From Agarilytica sp033852175 (GTDB lineage: Bacteria; Pseudomonadota; Gammaproteobacteria; Pseudomonadales; Cellvibrionaceae), in NCBI GenBank assembly GCA_033852175.1, contig JAWSUY010000029.1:1-64000 (forward strand): a DNA stretch of 64,000 nt, written 5' to 3'. This document shows, in pieces, positions 44,760 through 52,916 of this stretch (within the stretch, counting starts at the first letter, position 1; each line of letters starts with the position of its first letter). Below the pieces are notes generated by a model. That model was given only the letters and a program-made list of their open reading frames with translations, had not been told where the DNA came from and ran no database searches. The position numbers and the translations under genes are program-made.

Positions 44760-45116
44760 TTAACGATTATTTATTAACAGTCCTACATTCCGCTTCAGAG
44801 GCAAGTAAGCTAAAAGACATTCCCCTGACAACGTTTCAGAATTTCTATTAAAAAACGGCTTAACCCTTCTCAACGTTCTCTGCTTATTTTTTTTCTCAAT
44901 AATCCCACGCCTATCCACAATATTCGCCCTACAGAAACGGCATGAAATTATCGGCTTCGTCCACGTTCCCCAAACCCGCTCAAGAACACTTCTCTGAGCG
45001 CTAGAGGGTAGTTCCTGTAATTTAACGCAAGGAAGTGCAGTACAATTTCGGGTATTTACATGCCAAAGCATCCCCGTACTATCAATCGTCCACAAACACG
45101 GCTCATTATTTTTCAT
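44760..45116 (-). CDS. Basic hypothetical protein, operon gene 3
   Basis: 118 residues, strongly basic, with cysteines in 'NCTALPC' and 'SCRFCRANIVDRRG'. The C-x-x-C of 'CRFC' with the earlier pair could bind a metal. It overlaps the stop of the gene at 45113 by 4 bases (ATGA), so is translated with it. No family recognised; a nucleic-acid-binding role is possible from the charge. Confidence 0.65.
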   Translation of the reverse strand: MKNNEPCLWTIDSTGMLWHVNTRNCTALPCVKLQELPSSAQRSVLERVWGTWTKPIISCRFCRANIVDRRGIIEKKNKQRTLRRVKPFFNRNSETLSGECLLAYLPLKRNVGLLINNR

Positions 45117-45679
45117 CTATCGACTCCCCTGCGAACTGCTTTATTTTTACAAGAAAAATGCGCAGGCATTTTTCTCCAGGGGCGAAACTCCGATTTTGAA
45201 AGCCCTTCCCACGACAATAGTTGACGTCCAGAATCTCTACTCAAACAAGCCTTATCAGAATCCTCCAAGTACCCATCGACAAACCAGCTATAGTCTTCAT
45301 CCCACCGATACGCCAAGCATGCCTTACCCTTACCGACATCAAATAGAAACCGGGCTTTGTTCCAGCACTTAGTCTTCTCATCTCGCTGCATTTGGCGATA
45401 AAGAGCAAGTAACAGTTGCTCTAATTTTTCAGCCCCTCTGCCGCCTACTTGAAAGGGTAGAAATAACGCTGATTCAGAAAACTGAACAGATGCATCGATA
45501 AACAACGCCTCACATGGAGCCACCAACAGATCCATGCGGACCTTAATTAAAGATTTTATGCAGCATGTTACTTTTAAAAGATCAGTAATTTTTGAAATAA
45601 TAATGTCATAACATTCCAGATTAGAAGGCGACATATATACATGCACAATATTTTCATTAAATTCATCACCTTTAACCAT
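45113..45679 (-). CDS. Hypothetical protein, operon gene 2 (paralogue of gene 1)
   Basis: 188 residues. The C-terminal half shares a clear pattern with the neighbouring gene at 45672: 'WNKARFLFDVGKGKACLAYRW-DEDYSW' here, 'WNKARYELYLDRKEF...FYFDSDYQW' there, and a closing 'SWEGLSKSEFRPWR' versus 'TWEGLALDHSRPWQ'. This layout is reminiscent of the YezG/DUF600-type immunity family (W-N-x-A...D-x-D/Y-x-W), which I note as a resemblance only. It overlaps the upstream gene by 8 bases. Confidence 0.68.
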   Translation of the reverse strand: MVKGDEFNENIVHVYMSPSNLECYDIIISKITDLLKVTCCIKSLIKVRMDLLVAPCEALFIDASVQFSESALFLPFQVGGRGAEKLEQLLLALYRQMQRDEKTKCWNKARFLFDVGKGKACLAYRWDEDYSWFVDGYLEDSDKACLSRDSGRQLLSWEGLSKSEFRPWRKMPAHFSCKNKAVRRGVDR

Positions 45680-46199
45680 TTAGAACCCCATCACAACTAC
45701 GTCGGTTCTGCCAAGGCCGGGAATGGTCCAGAGCCAACCCTTCCCACGTTTCAATAGCAAGCTCATCCTCAATAAGAAGCGATTCATATTCACAGCTTTC
45801 CGGCTCCAATGTTGTAAGCCATTGATAATCAGAATCAAAATAGAAATCGAATTTGTGGCAATTTTTAAATTCTTTACGATCCAAATAAAGCTCATAACGC
45901 GCCTTGTTCCATCGCTCATCTTTATTGCTCAACCCAAGCTCATACAAACCCCAAATAGCCCTTTCCATCTCCTGGCTTTCACAAAGTGAAAAACGAAATT
46001 TAGTCATCTCAGCATCATCATGATTTGCAAAGCTCGACTTATAGATCACCAACCGGGCAGAGGAGACAAACATATCGATACGAGCAGAAGCCCAACACTT
46101 CCCCGCTAACGCATGATTAACGCTGCGAGACAAACAACCCAACAAGCACTCCCGCTGGGAAATTAACGAGTCCCGCCCCCTTTCAGCACTATTCACCAT
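45672..46199 (-). CDS. Hypothetical protein, operon gene 1 (paralogue of gene 2)
   Basis: 175 residues, cytoplasmic. N-terminal helices rich in Cys and Arg, then the shared domain: 'RWNKARYELYLDRKEF', 'FYFDSDYQWLTTLEPES', 'ETWEGLALDHSRPWQ'. The similarity to the next gene across the C-terminal 100 residues indicates tandem duplication. It heads a compact operon of six genes (46199 to 43693). No strong ribosome-binding site precedes the ATG; a short 8-bp repeat array lies 140 bases upstream. Confidence 0.68.
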   Translation of the reverse strand: MVNSAERGRDSLISQRECLLGCLSRSVNHALAGKCWASARIDMFVSSARLVIYKSSFANHDDAEMTKFRFSLCESQEMERAIWGLYELGLSNKDERWNKARYELYLDRKEFKNCHKFDFYFDSDYQWLTTLEPESCEYESLLIEDELAIETWEGLALDHSRPWQNRRSCDGVLNG

Positions 46200-46702
46200 A
46201 TTGAACCACCATCAATAAAAATATTTTTACGGAATTTTTATTTCGTAACAAATTACGCTCACAAAACATATTGTTTCCACGCACCCGATTACAAATTAAA
46301 ACAAATGTCGCCAATAGATTCTTTTTGGCGCAAAACCACGAAACCACGAAACCACGAAACCACGAAACCACGAAACCAATTTATACTCGACTTAAAAGTA
46401 AAATATCAGCAACCTTTTAAAGTGAATTTATTTTCCGATTTCGCCCGCAGTCTACCACCCCCAACTCATTGATAGCCCTATCACTAAATGGTAGGTAAAT
46501 TATTTTTTTTATGGTGTATTATCCGCTTTTAGATGGTCGCCACAGGATTTTTATAGCAGAATTCTCACCGGACAAATAATTTAAAACCCATTACGAAGTG
46601 CTAAAGCGCAGACACTTTCAACGCTCAAAGGGAAACAAGTAAACTTCAAGATACCAGTCCTTTTTAGGTTAAAACATACGCAACCACTTAAGATGCCAAC
46701 AT
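46200..46702. other. Divergent intergenic region with 8-bp tandem repeats
   Basis: 503 bases between the six-gene operon and the PAS-LuxR gene. It contains five units of CCACGAAA (46336-46375) plus a partial sixth. A 60-residue frame on the minus strand (46189-46371) starts inside these repeats and has no ribosome-binding site. Promoters for both directions must lie here but were not pinpointed. Confidence 0.5.
46336..46378. repeat. CCACGAAA tandem repeat (5 copies)
   Basis: Five perfect, adjacent 8-base units, 46336-46343, 46344-46351, 46352-46359, 46360-46367 and 46368-46375, with a partial copy after. Short perfect repeats of this kind vary in copy number by slippage. Located between divergent operons. 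Confidence 0.8.
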
Positions 46703-47353
46703 ATGAATATTGACGCCATGGAGATACTGGACTCAATAGATCAATACGTTTATCTAAAAGACAAAGATTCCGTATATGTCTATGCAAACGAACCTTTCGC
46801 GAAAATTGCAGGGTTTGAGTCCAGAAACGATATTATTGGAAAAACTGACCACGATTTAATTTGGAAGGAGCAAGCCAAACTTATACAGAAAAATGATAAG
46901 GGCGTACTTTCAGGAACCCCTTCCATTCGCTCAGAGGAAACACAAACACGAAAGGACGGTTCAAAACGCATCATCATCACAAAAATTCCGTACCGTTCAA
47001 ACAATGCGATCGTAGGCGTGCTCGGCAATTTTTTTGACTGCGGTGATCATCTGATACTGGAAACGAGCGGCGAATTCGATCAAGTCAAACGCAGGCTCTA
47101 TTTAAAATTCGTACCGGAATGGCTCTCGGCCACCGAGGTGAATGTTTGCTTCTATCTTTTTCATGGATTTTCTGCGGCTCAAATAGCGGAAAAAACCGGA
47201 ACATCAACGAATACCGTTCGGTTCCATATTGAAAATATTAAAACAAAGATGCAATGTTCTAGCAAAAATCAAATCACGGAAAAAGCTATGACAACTGGCA
47301 TAGCCTGGAAAATATTCACCCTATTCCACTCAGATGGTTTAAAGGAACAATAA
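46703..47353 (+). CDS. PAS-LuxR transcriptional regulator
   Basis: 216 residues. An N-terminal PAS domain (about 1-115: 'DSIDQYVYLKDKDSVYVYANEPFAKIAGF', 'IIGKTDHDLIW' in pieces) senses a ligand or redox state, and a C-terminal GerE/LuxR helix-turn-helix (about 135-200: 'LSATEVNVCFYLFHGFSAAQIAEKTGTSTNTVRFH' in pieces) binds DNA. No receiver domain, so signalling is by ligand binding rather than phosphorylation. It lies 2 bases before the cupin gene, and the TonB receptor follows, so it probably controls this uptake module. Confidence 0.88.
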   Translation: MNIDAMEILDSIDQYVYLKDKDSVYVYANEPFAKIAGFESRNDIIGKTDHDLIWKEQAKLIQKNDKGVLSGTPSIRSEETQTRKDGSKRIIITKIPYRSNNAIVGVLGNFFDCGDHLILETSGEFDQVKRRLYLKFVPEWLSATEVNVCFYLFHGFSAAQIAEKTGTSTNTVRFHIENIKTKMQCSSKNQITEKAMTTGIAWKIFTLFHSDGLKEQ

Positions 47354-47355
47354 AT

Positions 47356-47877
47356 ATGAAGCTGAACTTTAAGACCACCCAAGAACTTGTTGACCACTTA
47401 GAATTGGAAAAGCACGTAGAAGGCGGATATTTTCGCGAAACCTACCGTGGCGAAGAGACAGTCAACACGGCTCGCGGCATCAGAAATAGTATGACGAACA
47501 TCTATTACTGCTTGCCTTCTGACGATTTCTCAGTATGGCACAAGCTGGTCGACCTAGAGGAGACGTTCCACTACCACTACGGTGATTGCTGTCTTATTTA
47601 CAAGATCGAAAACGGAAAGATAGTGACTGAGATTTTAGGCCCCACTGGCCTTGGGGAAATCACAATTGTTATACCACCGAATGTTTGGTTCGCGTTACGG
47701 CCATCGGGACTTGGGAATCCTGCACCATATTCATTAATGTCCTGCTCGGTAGTTCCAGGGTTTGACTACACGGACCTAGAAATTGGCACATCCGATTTAC
47801 TTCAAGAACTCGATAAAGGCGACCATAAACTGGCTAAGAGTTTATTAAAATCATCCGAAGTCGCACTTCAAAACTAG
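47356..47877 (+). CDS. Cupin of the DUF985 (cupin_5) family
   Basis: 173 residues. The sequence runs 'LELEKHVEGGYFRETYRG', 'SMTNIYYCLPSDDFSVWHKL', 'EETFHYHYGDCCLIY', 'VIPPNVWFALRPSG', 'YSLMSCSVVPGFDYTDLEIG', the typical DUF985 order, with His residues of a cupin metal site in 'WHKL' and 'FHYHYG'. The family is structurally known but mostly uncharacterised. GGAA precedes the start, two bases after the regulator stop. Likely a small-molecule enzyme or sensor for whatever the downstream receptor imports. Confidence 0.85.
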   Translation: MKLNFKTTQELVDHLELEKHVEGGYFRETYRGEETVNTARGIRNSMTNIYYCLPSDDFSVWHKLVDLEETFHYHYGDCCLIYKIENGKIVTEILGPTGLGEITIVIPPNVWFALRPSGLGNPAPYSLMSCSVVPGFDYTDLEIGTSDLLQELDKGDHKLAKSLLKSSEVALQN

Positions 47878-47911
47878 GACCTCCAATTAGGAATAATTTA
47901 CACATAAAACA

Positions 47912-50089
47912 ATGAAAAAGACAAAGAGAGACCGTATACATCAATTATTACTATTTATATTCATCTCATCTTCGATTCATTTAGCTCACTCCGACGATAG
48001 CCGGACCAATGGGGCTGGACTGGTTATCGAAGAAACGCTCGTGACCGCGCAACGACGAAAGGAACAACAAAAAACTGTTCCTATCTCTATTGCTACCCTC
48101 TCAGGAAAAAGCTATGACGCGATTTATTCAAGTGGCGAAGACATACAAGCCCTAGCCAACCGAGTGCCAAGCTTGTATGTCGAATCATCAAATGGACGAA
48201 TCGCTCCTCGGTTTTACATGCGCGGCCTTGGTAACGTCGATTTTGATTTGGCTGCATCCCAACCTGTATCGGTCATCTTTGATGATGTTGTTCAGGAAAA
48301 TGTCGTACTAAAAAGCTTTCCACTATTTGATATTGAGCAAGTGGAAGTAATTCGTGGACCGCAAGGGGCATTGTTTGGCAGGAACACCACCGCTGGGATT
48401 GTGAAATTTCAATCACGGAAACCCACTGAAGACACGTCAGGTTATATAAGAACTGGATACGGAACATATGACACCGTCAATGTAGAAGGCGCGGTGGGGG
48501 GCACATTAATCGAAGATAAAATATTTGCTCGCATATCGCTTCTTTCACAAAATAGAGAAGACTGGATCGATAATGCGTTCACAGGTGAGGACAATGTGTT
48601 CGGCGGGTACCATGAGTTGGCTGGCCGTGCGCAGTTGCTCTTCGCTCCGACCGACGACTTTTCAGCCCTAGTAAACTACCATATCCGTGATTTAGACGGT
48701 TCACAGACGGCGTTTAGAGCAAACGTGTTTACGACGGGCAGTAACGATTTAAACGAAAACTATAACCGCGACACTGTCTTTTATGACGACGGGGACAATA
48801 ATACCCAAAAATACGAGGGTTCTGGTGCTTCACTCAAAATAGACTGGAATATTGGCAATGTTGTGTTTACCTCCGTTTCTGCACAAGAGGAGGCAAACGG
48901 TTCTAATACGGGCGATATTGACGGCGGTGTTGCAGGGACAGGTCCAGGCTTTATACCGTTTAGCTCGGCTACCATTGACGTGGGAGATATAGACCAGTTC
49001 ACACAAGAATTCCGTTTAGCGAACAACAATGATGCCGCTTGGAATTGGCAGATAGGGACGTTTTACTTCGACTCAGATCTAAAAGTGACGACGGATGCTG
49101 GGTTTAACAGTGCGACAGTCAATCACCAAAATACATCATGGGCTGTCTTCGCACATACCGGCTACAAACTCAGTCCTGATCTAAACCTTAGTGCTGGCAT
49201 CCGCTTTACCGACGACGAACGAGAATTTAACTCTGAGGGAATCGACACAATTGAGGTGTCAGCCGATCACATCAGTTGGGATATTGGCCTAAACTACGCA
49301 GCCAATGAGCTTACAAGTATTTATACTCGCGCAGCCAATGGCTTCCGTGGCCCCACAATTCAGGGGCGAGACGTCGCCTTTTTTGGGCAACCGTCTGTCG
49401 CAGACTCCGAAACAATTCTTTCATACGAGCTTGGTGTGAAGCACGATTTATTTAGTAAACAACTTCGCTTAAACGCTGCGCTATTTTATTACACGATAAA
49501 TGGGCTACAGTTGTCAGCAATTGGCGGGGCCTCGAATAGTAATCGACTATTAAATGCTGAGGAAGGCGTCGGACAGGGTTTCGAGGTGGATATCGAATTT
49601 GTTCCAACGCCGAACTTAAAGATCACGTCTGGATTTAGTTATAATGACACGGAAATAAAAGACGATGATCTATTTACCGCAGTCTGCGGCTCTGGACAAT
49701 GCACCCCTACTGACCCACTAAATGGATCAGGTGATGCGAATATCAACGGTAACCCTTTTCAGGGAGCACCGAAAACCACGTTCAACATTACTCTGCGGTA
49801 CCAGATCCCGCGTGGTGATTCGGGGCTTTGGTTTGTTTTTACCGACTGGGCATACCAAGGAGAGACCAATTTAGCGCTTTACGAATCCAGAGAATTTATC
49901 ACCGATGGACAGTATGAAGGTGGGCTTCGGTTGGGCTATATGAATACAATACGTAATTACGAATTCGCACTTTTCAGCCGAAACATCACGGATGAGGACA
50001 ACACAAAGGGTTTTGTCGACTTCAATAACAATACAGGGTTTGTCAATGAACCGAGAATTACCGGCGTAGAGTTTCACTACAATTTCTAG
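47912..50089 (+). CDS. TonB-dependent outer-membrane receptor
   Basis: 725 residues. Signal peptide (about 1-27), TonB-box region 'IEETLVTAQRRKEQQKTVPIS' in two parts (39-59), plug domain (about 60-170, with 'IEQVEVIRGPQGALFGRNTTAG') and a 22-strand barrel (about 180-725) ending 'GVEFHYNF' with a terminal Phe. Imports a ligand that cannot be predicted; the plug resembles the large group found with aromatic, steroid-like or siderophore substrates in proteobacteria. It lies 34 bases after the cupin gene and is probably in the same operon as the PAS-LuxR regulator. Confidence 0.92.
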   Translation: MKKTKRDRIHQLLLFIFISSSIHLAHSDDSRTNGAGLVIEETLVTAQRRKEQQKTVPISIATLSGKSYDAIYSSGEDIQALANRVPSLYVESSNGRIAPRFYMRGLGNVDFDLAASQPVSVIFDDVVQENVVLKSFPLFDIEQVEVIRGPQGALFGRNTTAGIVKFQSRKPTEDTSGYIRTGYGTYDTVNVEGAVGGTLIEDKIFARISLLSQNREDWIDNAFTGEDNVFGGYHELAGRAQLLFAPTDDFSALVNYHIRDLDGSQTAFRANVFTTGSNDLNENYNRDTVFYDDGDNNTQKYEGSGASLKIDWNIGNVVFTSVSAQEEANGSNTGDIDGGVAGTGPGFIPFSSATIDVGDIDQFTQEFRLANNNDAAWNWQIGTFYFDSDLKVTTDAGFNSATVNHQNTSWAVFAHTGYKLSPDLNLSAGIRFTDDEREFNSEGIDTIEVSADHISWDIGLNYAANELTSIYTRAANGFRGPTIQGRDVAFFGQPSVADSETILSYELGVKHDLFSKQLRLNAALFYYTINGLQLSAIGGASNSNRLLNAEEGVGQGFEVDIEFVPTPNLKITSGFSYNDTEIKDDDLFTAVCGSGQCTPTDPLNGSGDANINGNPFQGAPKTTFNITLRYQIPRGDSGLWFVFTDWAYQGETNLALYESREFITDGQYEGGLRLGYMNTIRNYEFALFSRNITDEDNTKGFVDFNNNTGFVNEPRITGVEFHYNF

Positions 50090-50199
50090 GCATTACACAG
50101 ACCTCACACGTACACGATATTTTCTATGGCATCAATTACCTGTATTGGAATCGGTCACGGGGAACAGTACGAGGCAAAATAGCGTATACAGAACTAGTC

Positions 50200-51039
50200 A
50201 TGCTCCAATATAGATACTACGATGACCCGATAAATACCATAGGCACAAAAATGAAGATCGTCAGCGCCCTAACATTAGGGGGCGCATCTATTGCACTGTG
50301 GTTAGAAGGTTTCATCCCAAGCCTAAACCTTGTGTTATTGCCCATTTTTGTAACCGGACTTTACACAATTTCAGAAGTGGGCTTTCCGTATAAAACAATC
50401 ACTATCGCTATATGGTTCACCACCCTATTATTGGGATTTTTTATCGCTATTTACCGCCCCAGCGATTTCAATTACCCATTAATTTGGCAAGTATCCTCAC
50501 TTTATGAAGGAGGGAAGCCTTTTTCATTGCACGCCAACGCCAGTAAAGCGCTAGGCGGTTACTTCGTTATTGCATTCTTGCTCATCCAAACGTTACGTGA
50601 AAACGAAAAGCGTACACTTCTGGCATCAATCGTTTTTACCTCAGTCGTCGTAGTATTGGTGACGTTAATCGCTCATATCCTTTTTAACATACAGTGGCGC
50701 CCGAAATTACCCAATGGTTTTTTGACATTTAGCATCGTAAATCTCGGGATCACTGTCCTCACGGAAGAAGCATTTTTTCGTTTATTAGTACAGGATTATA
50801 TCGCTTCTTTTTTTACAAACAAACGCGTCGGAATAATAGTGTCTCTAAGTATTGCGACGCTATTATTTGCGTTCGCTCATACAGCCGTGTTCAGTTCGTC
50901 TTTATTACTCTACCTCATAGCTGGCACTGGGTACGGCGTCGTTTATCTTTACACTCAACGGTTGTCCATGGCTATCGCCGCGCATTTCGGGGTAAACATC
51001 CTTCACTTTTCTTTGTTTGAATATCCTATCCCGTTTTAA
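50200..51039 (+). CDS. CPBP-family intramembrane protease
   Basis: 279 residues with about eight membrane helices. The CAAX-protease/bacteriocin-processing (CPBP, Abi) motifs are present: 'TEEAFFRLL' (Glu189, Glu190, Arg194), 'FAFAHT' (His227) and 'HFGVNILH' (His262, Asn266). Known members cleave peptides in the membrane or confer bacteriocin self-immunity. The start at 50200 has no strong ribosome-binding site; ATG at 50251 is possible. It follows the TonB receptor by 110 bases on the same strand and may belong to that unit. Confidence 0.87.
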   Translation: MLQYRYYDDPINTIGTKMKIVSALTLGGASIALWLEGFIPSLNLVLLPIFVTGLYTISEVGFPYKTITIAIWFTTLLLGFFIAIYRPSDFNYPLIWQVSSLYEGGKPFSLHANASKALGGYFVIAFLLIQTLRENEKRTLLASIVFTSVVVVLVTLIAHILFNIQWRPKLPNGFLTFSIVNLGITVLTEEAFFRLLVQDYIASFFTNKRVGIIVSLSIATLLFAFAHTAVFSSSLLLYLIAGTGYGVVYLYTQRLSMAIAAHFGVNILHFSLFEYPIPF

Positions 51040-51226
51040 CATCGACTCTTAACACAATAAAAAGTGAGCACTCATTCACAATGCTTGCTAGGTAAAGAAG
51101 TTAGACGCTCAACCCAATATGTTATATCGAGATTAATTCAGTTCAGATATAGTAGGCACCAGAAATCTGCCTACGGCTTAACAGTCCAATCTTGGCGCGA
51201 AAAACCAAAAAACTAATGAGGCTAAA

Positions 51227-51448
51227 ATGGATATCGATTCAAATAAAGTAGTACGAATTCTGTATAAAAATTATCGCGGGGAAATAGCCTATCGAAATAT
51301 ACGCCCTGAAAAAATTTGGTTTGGATCAACACAATGGCACAAAGAAGAACAATGGCTACTGGACGCTCTCGACCTAGAAAAAGATGCGCTAAGAAATTTT
51401 GCTATGGGAGACATACAAGAATGGAGCCATATTAACGAACTCGCCTAA
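51227..51448 (+). CDS. Small WYL-like domain protein
   Basis: 73 residues, 'VRILYKNYRGEIAYRNIRPEKIWFGSTQWH' in segments, which looks like a minimal WYL-type beta domain (I-x-Y-x-N-x-x-G-E-x-x-x-R-x-I-x-P) closed by a helix 'LEKDALRNFAMGDIQEW'. Stand-alone proteins of this kind are common in phages and near prophages; function unknown, possibly ligand or nucleic-acid sensing. GAGG precedes the ATG at 5 bases. Confidence 0.75.
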   Translation: MDIDSNKVVRILYKNYRGEIAYRNIRPEKIWFGSTQWHKEEQWLLDALDLEKDALRNFAMGDIQEWSHINELA

Positions 51449-51617
51449 AAGACTTCGTTCCGAATAAAAGCGTACACGGCGCATCTTGCGCCTCCTCAAA
51501 TATTTAACTTACGGTCCCTGTGTCACAACTTCCATATAAAACAACCAAATCCCGTTGAATATCTGCACAGAAGACGCCACACTCCCCCAACAAATTTTAC
51601 AAAAATGGAGAGTTATC

Positions 51618-51956
51618 TTGTTAATTTTAACCCGCCGAATCGGCGAAAATATAAAGATAGGAGATGATGTAACGGTGGCTGTTGTTGGCGTGCAAGGCAA
51701 CCAAGTACGAATCGGGATTGACGCACCTAAAGAGGTTCAGGTACACAGGGAAGAGATTTATCAACGTATTCAACGAGAGAAGCAAGCTCATATTGAAACG
51801 CCTGCACCACAGGAAGTTATTGAAAAAAATCATGGTGTGAAACAGACAATAAAAGATGCCTTCACTTCTTTTTCGACCGAGGGAGGCCAAAGTACTCCGA
51901 AAAAATCACCGACGATTATTATCAAAAAACGGTTTTCGGCCCTCATGGGATCATAA
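51618..51956 (+). CDS. csrA: CsrA-family RNA-binding regulator with C-terminal extension
   Basis: 112 residues from a TTG start at 51618, chosen because CsrA proteins begin M-L-I-L-T-R-R and GGAGA stands 6-7 bases upstream; an in-frame ATG at 51555 would add 21 atypical residues. The core (1-55: 'LILTRRIGENIKIGDDVTVAV', 'GNQVRIGIDAPKEVQVHREEIYQRI' in parts) has all usual residues, including the Arg44 position of the RNA-binding surface. The last 50 residues are an extra, basic tail ('QTIKDAFTSF', 'KKSPTIIIKKRF') not found in E. coli CsrA (61 residues). It binds GGA motifs in mRNA leaders and represses or stabilises messages. Lies beside phage-tail DNA. Confidence 0.9.
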   Translation: MLILTRRIGENIKIGDDVTVAVVGVQGNQVRIGIDAPKEVQVHREEIYQRIQREKQAHIETPAPQEVIEKNHGVKQTIKDAFTSFSTEGGQSTPKKSPTIIIKKRFSALMGS

Positions 51957-51966
51957 CTCCCGATTT

Positions 51967-51992
51967 CAGTTATTTTTAACTGCCAAATTTTT
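51967..51992 (+). terminator. Possible terminator after csrA
   Basis: CAGTTA (51967-51972) and TAACTG (51977-51982) form a 6-bp hairpin with loop TTTT, followed by CCAAATTTTT. A short AT-rich stem and a delayed T run make it a weak candidate. Confidence 0.45.
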
Positions 51993-52027
51993 CCCCTATG
52001 GTTTCGATATTTAGTTTAACGAAGTAA

Positions 52028-52288
52028 CTACCGTTCTCTATGGATACCCTTAAACCCCTCCCGCATATCAGCCACAAGCGCGGCGTCCTGCGGCGAAACT
52101 TCTTCCTGGCCCATCCAGTCCTGGGGTTTTGTTTGGCCGTTATAGCGGCGCGTGAGGGGGTTGTCCTTGAGAGGTACGGGGCGAACCGTGTCGCACATCA
52201 CGTGACCGTCCACCACCTTGCACATGCAGTCAAAAATATCGTCTATAGTGGCGCTTTGTAAATGCAGCTCAAAATCCGTCCCTGACAT
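52028..52288 (-). CDS. Cargo protein, degraded duplicate of the gene at 53485
   Basis: 86 residues from the first ATG. It is nearly the same as the C-terminal part of the gene at 53485 ('MSGTDFELHL', 'TIDDIFDCMCKVVDGHVMCD', 'NPLTRRYNGQTKP'). Similarity continues upstream to about 52385 without stop ('ISFRAECAIDWARLEEEL'), but no ATG, GTG or TTG start is present there and an in-frame TAA stands before it. So the N-terminal 35-40 residues are either lost from translation or begin at a rare start codon (ATT). A hairpin repeat lies upstream. Function unknown. Confidence 0.65.
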   Translation of the reverse strand: MSGTDFELHLQSATIDDIFDCMCKVVDGHVMCDTVRPVPLKDNPLTRRYNGQTKPQDWMGQEEVSPQDAALVADMREGFKGIHRER

Positions 52289-52461
52289 TTTATGTCTGCC
52301 AACACGGTAATCTATACCCGTGTCCTCCAGTTCTTCCTCAAGGCGAGCCCAGTCAATTGCACATTCTGCGCGAAATGAAATGATCCTTTCAGAATTTTAT
52401 TCGGTGTTTTTTGTATTTTCTTTGATCACTGTTTTATGCCCAATATTGAGCTTGTGTTACA

Positions 52462-52494
52462 CCAGTAACGCTTCACCCACGATGCTTAGCAAGC
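52462..52494 (-). repeat. Leader hairpin repeat, copy 1
   Basis: CCAGTAACGCTTCA at 52462-52475 followed by a diverged second arm (ATGCTTAGCAAGC). Consensus of the four copies is CCAKTAACGCTTCAnnnn-CGAwGTGAAGCAA. It lies about 75-170 bases upstream of the degraded gene at 52028. Confidence 0.6.
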
Positions 52495-52538
52495 AGAAGA
52501 AGCGCTATCTATTACATCAACCAGTCCGTTCACGGCGC

Positions 52539-52754
52539 TCAATAAACACGAACATATGGCGCGACACCGCCCTTCTCACGCAACAGAAAAGACATTCCTG
52601 TGGGCATATTACTTTCAGATAAAACGAGAAGCATCTCTCCTTCTTCACAATTACCGATACGTTTTACTTCATACCCTTCACTTTCGGCATAAGTAATCAA
52701 TTCTTCTTCAGAGAATGATTCACCGACCATTGGAATTTTGTATTTTAGTGGCAT
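52539..52754 (-). CDS. Small hypothetical cargo protein
   Basis: 71 residues from the ATG at 52754, preceded by GAGGAA at 6 bases; the ATG at 52772 overlaps that ribosome-binding site and is unlikely. Cytoplasmic, with 'ESFSEEELITYAESEGYEVKRIG', a helix-turn-strand with acidic surface, and 'GEMLLVLSESN'. No family recognised. Lies in the array of cargo genes with shared leader hairpins. Confidence 0.65.
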   Translation of the reverse strand: MPLKYKIPMVGESFSEEELITYAESEGYEVKRIGNCEEGEMLLVLSESNMPTGMSFLLREKGGVAPYVRVY

Positions 52755-52788
52755 TTTTATTTCCTCAAACATTTGGGTTTTGCTGAGA

Positions 52789-52820
52789 CCATTAACGCTT
52801 CAATATTGAAGTGGAGAAAC
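52789..52820 (-). repeat. Leader hairpin repeat, copy 2
   Basis: CCATTAACGCTTCAATATTGAAGTGGAGAAAC. The central CTTCAATATTGAAG is a perfect 14-base palindrome. It lies 35 bases upstream of the start at 52754. Confidence 0.75.
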
Positions 52821-52916
52821 GGATTTAAACGATAGCAATAAAATATTTTTGACATCGATGGAGCCTTAACGATAACTTCCGGGTGGCCCCGAAAATTATC
52901 GCACCAAAGAAAACCC

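Noticed and set aside
46189..46371. Minus-strand 60-residue frame
   Set aside because: Begins inside the CCACGAAA repeats, which encode its 'VSWFRGFVVSWF' start; no ribosome-binding site.
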